This document shows, piece after piece, positions 1-5,158 of a stretch of DNA of 19,935 nucleotides. Numbering within the stretch: position 1 is the first letter of the stretch; each line of letters starts with the position of its first letter. The translations under genes and the position numbers were made by a program. Below the pieces are notes generated by a model, which did no database searches, was not told the origin of the DNA, and saw nothing but the letters and a program-made list of their open reading frames with translations. The DNA is taken from positions 1 through 19,935 of the forward strand of contig JALLOP010000020.1 of the NCBI GenBank assembly GCA_027718005.1. Reading direction: 5' to 3'. The DNA is from Patescibacteria group bacterium AH-259-L07 (GTDB taxonomy: Bacteria > Patescibacteriota > Patescibacteriia > UBA2591 > UBA6264).

Positions 1-15
1 CGATACAACCAGAGA

Positions 16-264
16 TTATAGCAACGTATGCAAAAACTGATCCGCTTTGTGCAATAGACCTTCTCTTACTAACGTTGTCACTGCCTGAACAATATCTTCT
101 TCCTGTTTCAAACCGTCGATACAATCTATAATATGATGTCCTGGCCAGTCAAGCTCAATTCTCGTTGCATCAACATTTCGTGGCTGTCCCTCACCACCGA
201 GTGTCACGTATGAATACGATACTTTAAGTTCAAGGGCAATGATAAATGATCCCTCGTTCTCCAT
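16..264 (-). CDS. Small hypothetical protein, paralogue of the 1153-1488 product
   Basis: An 82-residue protein of no family I recognise. The start is well supported: a strong GGAGG ribosome-binding site lies 5-6 bases before the ATG and a consensus promoter lies at 301-328. No membrane segment or signal peptide is visible. Residues about 9-21 look like a beta strand (ALELKVSYSYVTL), followed by a conserved core (IELDW, then H-I-I, then DGL and later QA) that aligns with the 111-aa protein at 1153-1488 (VELKW, H-R-L-I, FDG, QAL). The two are therefore probably tandem paralogues, each a separate transcription unit. Function is unknown. Confidence that it is a real gene is high because of its own promoter, ribosome-binding site and paralogue. 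Confidence 0.8.
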   Translation of the reverse strand: MENEGSFIIALELKVSYSYVTLGGEGQPRNVDATRIELDWPGHHIIDCIDGLKQEEDIVQAVTTLVREGLLHKADQFLHTLL

Positions 265-300
265 AACTTCCTCCTTTCTTGATGAACATTTACTCTCTTT

Positions 301-328
301 ATTATAACAAACTCAGTAAAAAAGTCAA
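301..328 (-). promoter_or_regulatory. Sigma70-type promoter for the 16-264 gene
   Basis: On the minus strand TTGACT (328-323) and TATAAT (306-301) are separated by 16 bases. The promoter lies just downstream of the intron-interrupted terminator of the previous gene and leaves a leader of about 30 bases. Confidence 0.75.
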
Positions 329-345
329 GATGCTTTGTTGGAAAA

Positions 346-1080
346 GTGGGTAGCCAAGAGGCCTCACGGCCTCTCGGCCCGCCGTTGTGACCGTACGTGA
401 GGATTTCCCTCATACGGCCGCCCCGCAGAGGAGCCCCATAACAGGGAACTATATCAAGCCACCCTTACTACTCATACGTAAAGACGTGAGCTCTTGACTA
501 ATCTTTGTAAGAGCTCTCTTCTTTTCAAAGCATTCTCTTACCCATTAGGCTTGTTCCCACATCTACGTATGAACGTTTAAGGATTCTCTGCGGTCTGCCC
601 CTTTCCTCCACCATATTTCTATGGCTTCTCAGATACTATGAGCAGGCTGACTCCTCATACTCCATTGCCTCAGATTTCAGGGGTTACCCTTATACATATC
701 AGCTACTTGAGTATGTATACTCAAGAGAGTATGAGGTCTCCCGTGCTTTATTGTGATACTGTCACGCCATCCTGAGGATAATCACCCTACAGGCACTGCC
801 ACCCGCCTCTGTCTGTTGAGGTTCGGGAACGACAGCATTGGACTTCCCCGTATCCATGGAGGGTCGTCTACCTGACAGGCCACCTCTCCTTCACTTTTGT
901 TTCGGGCTGGCGTTTTGCCTCGGTCAGCTATCAGCCATCACCTCACGGTGATAACCTAGACAAACGTTAGTGAGATATCGATATTCTCGCTAACGCACTA
1001 ATATTCTGGCTACCAAGGTAAACAGACAATTCCTTGGGTAGGACTTTCACCTACAAGCACCAGCAACTAGCACGGCGCAC
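346..1080 (-). mobile_element. ORF-less group II intron, IIC-like, inserted in a terminator
   Basis: A gene-free stretch of about 735 nt reading as a ribozyme on the minus strand. The 5' end at 1080 is GTGCGCC, matching the group II GUGYG start, and is followed by the typical AGGTGAAAGTCC segment of domain I. Near the 3' end, 419-389 folds as domain V: stem GGCCGTA/TACGGTC, the two-base CG bulge, distal stem TGAGG/CCTCA and a GAAA-type loop. Next comes a domain VI-like hairpin (375-356) with a candidate branch-point A at 351. The 3' end is placed at 346 (sequence ending AC) and is less certain than the 5' end. No open reverse transcriptase/maturase frame is present, so splicing or mobility would need a protein from elsewhere. 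Insertion directly after a terminator stem is the known target preference of class IIC introns. The domain V triad reads GGC instead of the usual AGC. Confidence 0.75.
389..419 (-). ncRNA. Group II intron domain V (catalytic hairpin)
   Basis: A 31-nt hairpin on the minus strand with proximal stem GGCCGTA/TACGGTC, two-base CG bulge, distal stem TGAGG/CCTCA and a GAAA-type loop. This is the most conserved group II intron element and anchors the intron call. Confidence 0.75.
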
Positions 1081-1086
1081 AAAGAA

Positions 1087-1113
1087 AAAGAGGTCATCTG
1101 ATCTGACCTCTTT
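1087..1113 (-). terminator. Intrinsic terminator of the 1153-1488 gene, split by the intron
   Basis: A perfect 10-bp stem, AAAGAGGTCA/TGACCTCTTT, with a 7-base loop. It is followed on the minus strand by TTCTTT and then directly by the intron start at 1080. Removing the intron would extend the T-rich tail (TTCTTT joined to TTTTCC). Confidence 0.8.
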
Positions 1114-1152
1114 ATCGCTTTCTTAAAAAATAAGAAATGCATTTGTATTCAT

Positions 1153-1488
1153 CTATCGAGCTAGCGCTTTTTGTAAAGAAACCCTGTCTATCTTGGTAAG
1201 TAAAACCTTATCAATCTTGGCGAATAAAGCATCATCAAGCTCGGCGAATAAAGCATCATCAATCATTTTTTGCAAAGCCTGGTAAACCTCATCTTTACTC
1301 ACAATGCCATCAAAAGCATATATTAACCTGTGACTCCCCCACTCCCACTTTAGCTCAACAGTAGTATATTCTGGTTCTGGTATTCTACCACCTCCAGCAG
1401 CCCGGCGATCTTCACTATCCATCTTTATTTGTGCCATACGTACATCCAGCCTAAGAGGCATTCTCCATGTATATACTGTCTGTTTCAT
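1153..1488 (-). CDS. Small hypothetical protein with C-terminal 8-residue repeats
   Basis: A 111-residue protein of unrecognised family, paralogous to the 82-aa product at 16-264: both share an (I/V)EL-W core, a nearby H, a DG turn and a following QA helix. The C-terminal third (about residues 76-107) is built of four imperfect 8-residue units of the type DDALFAEL / DDALFAKI / DKVLLTKI / DRVSLQKA, encoded by a 24-bp direct repeat that is nearly exact at 1219-1262. This predicts a regular acidic and hydrophobic helix. The start is set by a GGGGGG run just before the ATG and a promoter at 1536-1564. No signal peptide or membrane segment is seen. Function is unknown. Confidence 0.8.
   Translation of the reverse strand: MKQTVYTWRMPLRLDVRMAQIKMDSEDRRAAGGGRIPEPEYTTVELKWEWGSHRLIYAFDGIVSKDEVYQALQKMIDDALFAELDDALFAKIDKVLLTKIDRVSLQKALAR
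1193..1262 (-). repeat. 24-bp coding tandem repeat
   Basis: Two nearly identical 24-bp units (about 1219-1238 and 1243-1262 share 20 bases) preceded by a more diverged third unit at 1193-1216. The unit length keeps frame and yields the 8-residue peptide repeats. Confidence 0.75.
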
Positions 1489-1523
1489 ATTCCCCCCTTT
1501 TTGAGTTGGTGTTAAAAACTATC

Positions 1524-1538
1524 CTTAACATTGTTAAG
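1524..1538. promoter_or_regulatory. Operator-like perfect palindrome CTTAACATTGTTAAG
   Basis: Two 7-bp inverted halves flank one central base. The site overlaps the -10 box and probable start point of the promoter for the 1153-1488 gene, the usual place for a repressor site. The binding protein is unknown. Confidence 0.45.
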
Positions 1539-1564
1539 CTAACACAATTTAAAAATCTTGTCAA
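1536..1564 (-). promoter_or_regulatory. Promoter for the 1153-1488 gene
   Basis: Perfect -35 TTGACA (1564-1559), 17-base spacer, weaker -10 TAGCTT (1541-1536) on the minus strand. The -35 overlaps the last codons of the upstream repair gene, so this gene has its own promoter despite close packing. Confidence 0.6.
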
Positions 1565-2376
1565 TCAGCTTGTTGTGGATAAAAATCTTTGATTCTAAAT
1601 CGATATGGTTTATATGCCCACATGCCGGCGTAATCAACACCGATTCGCGGACGTGCTTGAATTTGTGTTCGCTTTATTTTAATCCCCCTGTCTTCTATCC
1701 ACAAACCGGCGTCTTTATTCGTCGGCAATCCATTAAATCGCTTATCAATATGCAAATATTTTGTAATCCTACCTGGTCCGTGCATCTGTTTACTCCCTCG
1801 TATTAATACTGCGGCCGGATAATTCTTTTTTCCGGTCACAATGTTTAACATCCAATGAGTGCCATAAATAAAATATACATACCATATACCAGGACCTTCA
1901 AACATTATTTTGTTTCGCTCAGTCCTGCCGTAACTGGCATGAGAAGCCTTATCTTTAAAGCCATCATACGCCTCTACTTCGGTAATCATCAAACTTATTT
2001 CTTTGCCATAATAACGCCTGACTAAAAATTTCCCTAAAAGAGCTTTTGCCACCTTTATGGTTGGCTGATTAAAAAATGATTTTGATAAAATTTTTCTCCC
2101 ACTTAAAAGGGGGATGACTAAGAGAGGGTACGCCCCTTCTTGTCGCAAAAGCTGTACCTTTTTCTTTTCCCCACGTCTATACCCGCCAATCCTCCCATCA
2201 GATCGAATCACGCGATGACAAGGAACGTTTGGGTCTCCATTTTCATGTAAAATATTGCCCACGGCTCGATACGCTCGTGGCCGGCCAGCATCCTGAGCAA
2301 GCTCAGCATAAGTCATAACCTCTCCCCTCGGAATTTTTTTAACTATCTCATATACTTTTTGCCTAAAGTTTGTCAT
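1561..2376 (-). CDS. Fusion of O6-alkylguanine-DNA alkyltransferase domain and AAG-type 3-methyladenine DNA glycosylase
   Basis: A 271-residue two-domain alkylation-repair protein. Residues 1-82 are a complete MGMT/Ogt C-terminal domain: winged helix, RAVG at 37-40 and the PCHRV motif with acceptor Cys53, which takes the alkyl group from O6-alkylguanine. The usual N-terminal Ogt domain is absent. Residues about 100-268 match the AAG/MPG fold, which excises 3-methyladenine and related bases: FFNQP near 101, catalytic-type Glu135 in VEAY, a His at 146, YVYFIYG at 166-172 and Arg193. The linker (83-94) is encoded by repeat-like palindromic DNA at 2096-2128. Both active-site motifs are intact, so both activities are plausible. 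A TATAAT lies only 5 bases before the ATG and no good -35 or ribosome-binding site is visible. A sequencing-error fusion is unlikely since the frame is continuous. Confidence 0.9.
   Translation of the reverse strand: MTNFRQKVYEIVKKIPRGEVMTYAELAQDAGRPRAYRAVGNILHENGDPNVPCHRVIRSDGRIGGYRRGEKKKVQLLRQEGAYPLLVIPLLSGRKILSKSFFNQPTIKVAKALLGKFLVRRYYGKEISLMITEVEAYDGFKDKASHASYGRTERNKIMFEGPGIWYVYFIYGTHWMLNIVTGKKNYPAAVLIRGSKQMHGPGRITKYLHIDKRFNGLPTNKDAGLWIEDRGIKIKRTQIQARPRIGVDYAGMWAYKPYRFRIKDFYPQQAD
2096..2128. repeat. Palindromic repeat-like segment encoding the MGMT-AAG linker
   Basis: CCCACTTAAAAGGGGG (2098-2113) is an imperfect hairpin and the segment continues as a purine-rich GATGACTAAGAGAGGG. It resembles the CCCCCTTTTAAGGGGG-type palindromes dispersed in many bacterial genomes. 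It encodes residues 83-94, exactly between the two enzyme domains. Confidence 0.45.
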
Positions 2377-2409
2377 AAAAAATTATAAATAACTATATCT
2401 AACAACCAT

Positions 2410-2462
2410 GAACCTAATCCTGAACCTAAGTCAGAACCTAAGTCAGCGCTAAGTCAGCGCTG
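2410..2462. repeat. Short imperfect tandem repeats (GAACCTAA / AAGTCAGCGCT)
   Basis: Three GAACCTAA units spaced 12-13 bases apart run into two copies of a TAAGTCAGCGCT-like unit. They lie between the divergent fusion gene and the 2573 gene, immediately before the latter's promoter. No coding potential. Confidence 0.6.
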
Positions 2463-2466
2463 CATA

Positions 2467-2495
2467 TTGACAAAAATATAAAAATATGCTATACT
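2467..2495 (+). promoter_or_regulatory. Strong promoter for the 2573 gene
   Basis: TTGACA (2467-2472), 17-base spacer, TATACT (2490-2495). A short inverted repeat, ACTAC/GTAGT, spans 2493-2506 over the probable transcription start and could be an operator. The core is nearly the same as that of the promoter at 10484-10511. Confidence 0.75.
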
Positions 2496-2572
2496 ACTAA
2501 TGTAGTGTGATACTACTATCTGCTTCAAGTGAGGCAGAGACGTTCTTTCAACTTCAAACAAGGAGCTAAAAA

Positions 2573-2986
2573 ATGAATCCACATATTCATGATGAGGCCG
2601 CACGGTTAAAAAGATTATTCAATTTCTGTAAAAATTATGCCAAAAACCCCGATGACAAAGAGAGAATATTGCAATCATTCTTCAGTATCGAACTCGGTAG
2701 ATATTACGATTGCCTCAGTGATGGACTGCCAATAATGACGGGCCACTTTATATATCGGCTCTCGGATCTTGTTCCTATTGAGCAAAGGCGGACTATGGCA
2801 ATCTATCCAAATGAAGAATCCGGTTCAGTGATTCCCGACCACACCGATCCTGACCCGATGCCATGGGACTCACTAGAAGATTGGCGTCAAACATGGAAAA
2901 AGGATTACTCTCCGATTCCAAAACTTTTAAAAGAGATTCCGGCGACACCTGCTTCATCACTCTCAGACACTTCACAGACTAGATAA
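2573..2986 (+). CDS. Hypothetical protein, 137 aa
   Basis: Not recognised. The start is supported by AAGGAG seven bases before the ATG and by the promoter at 2467-2495. The protein is soluble and acidic in its middle. An N-terminal helical part (about 1-70, DEAARLKRLFNFCKNYAK and on) is followed by a Pro/Asp-rich stretch (about 88-97, PDHTDPDPMP) and a Ser/Thr-rich tail. There is no signal peptide or membrane segment. It forms a single-gene unit: its TAA stop lies in the loop of the terminator hairpin at 2973-2998. Its promoter resembles that of the unknown gene at 9735-10364, suggesting similar expression. No function can be assigned. Confidence 0.75.
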   Translation: MNPHIHDEAARLKRLFNFCKNYAKNPDDKERILQSFFSIELGRYYDCLSDGLPIMTGHFIYRLSDLVPIEQRRTMAIYPNEESGSVIPDHTDPDPMPWDSLEDWRQTWKKDYSPIPKLLKEIPATPASSLSDTSQTR

Positions 2987-2998
2987 TTCTAGTCTGTG
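2973..2998 (+). terminator. Intrinsic terminator overlapping the 2573 gene's stop codon
   Basis: A perfect 11-bp stem, CACAGACTAGA/TCTAGTCTGTG, with a TAAT loop and then TTTGTTTCT. The stop codon TAA occupies 2984-2986 in the loop, so the last four codons form the stem. Confidence 0.85.
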
Positions 2999-3034
2999 TT
3001 TGTTTCTCATAAACCTTTCCTAAAACCTGTTACT

Positions 3035-3664
3035 TTACTGACGTTGATATAGGCCGATTAACTCTGCCTGATCAATGATATGACCTTGCATAGCTTCTTC
3101 TACCTCGATCTTTGTCGCACCTTCATTCAAATCAATTTGGGTATCAAGAGCGTAGAGCTTAAAAAAGTAACGATGCTCGCGATCAGGTGGACATGGACCA
3201 TGATACTCTTTGTCCCCACTAGTTCCAATACCATGGACTCCAGCTGGCTCTTGCCCTTCAAGAATCTGATTGGTACTACTGGGTATATTAAACACAACCC
3301 AATGATCCCACATTCCGTCAGCACGGATAGATTTTGGCACATCAGGATCATCCATAATCAGAGCTAAGCTTTTGGCCTCTTCTGGTATATCTGAAAATAT
3401 CAAATCAGGATTTATATCATCGCCATCACATGTATATTTTGCAGGCATCAAACTATTATGTTCAAATGCCGAAGATGAAATATTCATATTTGTTTGGACG
3501 ATTAAAGGCTGGGGCTCTTTTTCTTCTGACCGAAGAAAGAAAAAATAAACTCCAACCACAATTATTATTACAATTAAAATTAAAGTTTGGATAAAAATAT
3601 TACTCCTTACAAACTTCAAGGTTCTTCCGAACGAAGTGAGGAAGGTTCTTATTATCACTCTCAT
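3035..3664 (-). CDS. Membrane-anchored PEBP-family protein (YbhB/YbcL type)
   Basis: A 209-residue protein with an uncleaved signal anchor and an extracytoplasmic phosphatidylethanolamine-binding-protein domain. Residues 1-20 are basic, 23-44 are a strong membrane segment, and 59-207 carry the PEBP fold with its ligand-site motifs: DDPD at 105-108, DHWVVFNIP at 120-128 and YHGPCPP at 154-160. Bacterial PEBPs have no settled biochemical role; some inhibit proteases or kinases. It is the last gene of the uvrB-uvrA-uvrC run, 21 bases after uvrC, so probably cotranscribed, but nothing links it to repair. The start is uncertain: the ATG at 3664 lacks a clear ribosome-binding site, and residues 5-16 are encoded by a palindromic segment (3618-3650). 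Confidence 0.88.
   Translation of the reverse strand: MRVIIRTFLTSFGRTLKFVRSNIFIQTLILIVIIIVVGVYFFFLRSEEKEPQPLIVQTNMNISSSAFEHNSLMPAKYTCDGDDINPDLIFSDIPEEAKSLALIMDDPDVPKSIRADGMWDHWVVFNIPSSTNQILEGQEPAGVHGIGTSGDKEYHGPCPPDREHRYFFKLYALDTQIDLNEGATKIEVEEAMQGHIIDQAELIGLYQRQ
3618..3650. repeat. Palindromic segment in the 5' end of the PEBP gene
   Basis: Two direct AAGGTTCTT copies enclose a CTTCC/GGAAG inverted pair with an ACGAAGT centre. Low-confidence member of the palindromic repeats in this window. Confidence 0.4.
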
Positions 3665-3685
3665 GTTTTTATTAAAACAGATCTT

Positions 3686-4987
3686 TTATTTTTTAGCAAC
3701 AGAACTTATTTTTCTTTTTTTGCGGCTAAAGGTTATGGCAAAACGGTGGGCTTCATTTCGTACTTGGAGGAGCGTGGGCTTCATAGATCGAATAAGCTCT
3801 TTTAATGACTTTTTTATATTACTCGCAAACACTAATTTATCACCTCCATACTTTGAAATACCAACGAGCGGAAAATCAACGCTCCGAGCGCGTAAAACTT
3901 TACTTATATGGGTTATCTGCGGCCGACCGCCATCAATAACTATTAAATCGGGAAAACGCCATTCAGTATGACGCAGCCTCCTTATAATAACCTCCTCTAG
4001 CGCAGCAAGATCATTATGCGGCTGCGCATGTTTAATCGTAAAAAGACGGTACTGACTTTTATCTGGTTTGTTCCCCGTAAAAACGACCATAGATCCACCT
4101 GTTTCTTTTCCTGTTAAATGTGATATGTCATATCCTTCTATTCTTCGGGGGGTAGTAGAGCTTTGCTTCACTGCCCCCCTTCGCATCTGAATCTCTAAGT
4201 GACTGCTGCTCAAACTTGATCGAGTAAGAAGTGACACATCAGAAATATGTTGCAATGCGCGTGCTTGCAAAGGATTTTCTTTAGCTAGTTTTTTAACAAG
4301 TCGTTTCTTTTGCCCGCGGAGCATTGAGATAATATTGTTGATATTTTTCCTGTATTCATTTTGTGAGATCTTACCAATACAAACACCTGGACAAAGGCCG
4401 ACAGAGTAGTTAAAGCATGGTTTACCCGCCTTCGCCGAGGCTACGGCGGGCGAGCATGTGCTGTAAGGAAAAATGCGCCGAATAATACGAAGTGCACTCC
4501 CTACCGTTGATAAACTCTTATACGGTCCAAAAACTTTTGCATGCGCACCTACCCCCATTAGAGATACACTGTCAGAGACAGTGCCATACGCCTTGGGGCG
4601 TCTTATCTCTAACGGGGTAAATTTTTCTATTTCTCGTCCTCTTACAATAGCTGGCCTTGGATATTTATCTTTGGTATCAATCACAATGTAAATAAAAGAA
4701 CGATTATCGCGCTCTCGTATATTATACTTAGGCCAGTGTTTTTTAATTAAATTTGCCTCCAAAATAATTGCCTCTAAAACACTGTCAGCTCTTTTATATC
4801 GAATTTTATATGCCTTATCAACCATCTCTTGGAGCCGCGGATCTAAATTTCTTTGAACATAAGATAATATTCGTTTCTTAAGCACTGCAGCTCTGCCAAT
4901 ATATAAAATAGAACCTTTTTTGTTTTCAAATATATAAACTCCGGGAGATGATGGAAAACGTTTGATTTTTGACTTAAATTCTTCCAT
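3686..4987 (-). CDS. uvrC: Compact UvrC, excinuclease ABC subunit C, with three palindromic insertions
   Basis: The dual-incision nuclease of nucleotide excision repair. Residues 1-90 are the GIY-YIG domain for 3' incision (G16-V-Y, Y29-I-G, Arg39, Glu78). Cys178, 191, 199 and 203 match the conserved cysteine cluster that binds an Fe-S centre. Residues about 283-425 are the RNase H-like domain for 5' incision, with Asp287, Asp352 and His414. At 433 residues it is far shorter than the usual 600: the UVR motif near 229-250 is degenerate and the C-terminal tandem HhH DNA-binding domain is absent. Three stretches are encoded by palindromes: 124-145, 180-188 and 270-281, all in loops or linkers, leaving catalytic residues intact. 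It lies between uvrA (across a structured 171-bp gap) and the PEBP gene. Confidence 0.92.
   Translation of the reverse strand: MEEFKSKIKRFPSSPGVYIFENKKGSILYIGRAAVLKKRILSYVQRNLDPRLQEMVDKAYKIRYKRADSVLEAIILEANLIKKHWPKYNIRERDNRSFIYIVIDTKDKYPRPAIVRGREIEKFTPLEIRRPKAYGTVSDSVSLMGVGAHAKVFGPYKSLSTVGSALRIIRRIFPYSTCSPAVASAKAGKPCFNYSVGLCPGVCIGKISQNEYRKNINNIISMLRGQKKRLVKKLAKENPLQARALQHISDVSLLTRSSLSSSHLEIQMRRGAVKQSSTTPRRIEGYDISHLTGKETGGSMVVFTGNKPDKSQYRLFTIKHAQPHNDLAALEEVIIRRLRHTEWRFPDLIVIDGGRPQITHISKVLRARSVDFPLVGISKYGGDKLVFASNIKKSLKELIRSMKPTLLQVRNEAHRFAITFSRKKRKISSVAKK
4147..4179. repeat. Palindrome in uvrC with G6/C6 ends
   Basis: GGGGGG at 4147-4152 pairs with CCCCCC at 4174-4179, and AGT/ACT plus GA/TC extend the stem. 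It encodes UvrC residues 270-281 just before the RNase H-like domain, where normal UvrC has a long linker. Confidence 0.55.
4425..4450. repeat. CCGCCTTCGC-type hairpin element in uvrC
   Basis: A 26-nt palindrome, CCGCCTTCGC ... GCTACGGCGG with a short centre. The same arms occur twice in the leader of the 14561 gene. It encodes residues 180-188 between the first and second Fe-S cysteines of UvrC. Confidence 0.65.
4553..4617. repeat. 65-nt coding palindromic element with two internal hairpins (uvrC copy)
   Basis: On the minus strand an outer stem begins CCCCGTTAGAGATA and ends TATCTCTAATGGGG. It encloses hairpin 1 (ACGCC/GGCGT) and hairpin 2 (CACTGTC/GACAGTG), giving a three-way-junction shape. 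It is homologous to the nadC element at 12177-12238 and encodes UvrC residues 124-145. Confidence 0.75.
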
Positions 4988-4992
4988 ATAAC

Positions 4993-5154
4993 AATTTATT
5001 AAAGCGCAGGGGGCAGATTGCCAAGAAAAGAGTGCGGAAGCCGAGCGGGCATGGTTCGAGCGAAGCGAGAGAGCGAGGCTGAGCTTCTAGCAGCGATTTT
5101 CTCGCTGGGAAAATCGACTGCGTCTTTTCTGGCAACTGGCCCGAGCTTTAAATT
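4993..5154. repeat. Large imperfect inverted repeat between uvrA and uvrC
   Basis: The arms at 4993-5031 and 5123-5154 are complementary in blocks: AATTTA, AAAGC, GGGC, CAG, TTGCCA, and GAAAAGA with TCTTTTC. A second hairpin at 5090-5121 (GCAGCGATTTTC against GAAAATCG-A-CTGC) lies inside, with a GAGCGAAGCGAGAGAGCGAG stretch. The whole 171-bp gap is thus one potential cruciform or MITE-like unit. No gene is seen in it, and it could attenuate transcription between uvrA and uvrC. Confidence 0.65.
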
Positions 5155-5158
5155 ATTA

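Noticed and set aside
204..413. Minus-strand open frame over the intron's 3' end
   Set aside because: It overlaps the group II domain V and VI structure and the promoter of the 16-264 gene; no ribosome-binding site and no protein-like pattern.
346..1080. Remnant of a reverse transcriptase/maturase gene inside the intron
   Set aside because: Short open pieces near 480-560 on the minus strand looked suggestive, but I see no YADD or other reverse transcriptase motif, so the intron is called ORF-less.
1574..1582. A further DnaA-box match (TTATCCACA on the minus strand)
   Set aside because: Single, inside the coding region of the MGMT-AAG fusion where codons explain it; not near the cluster at 10518-10642.
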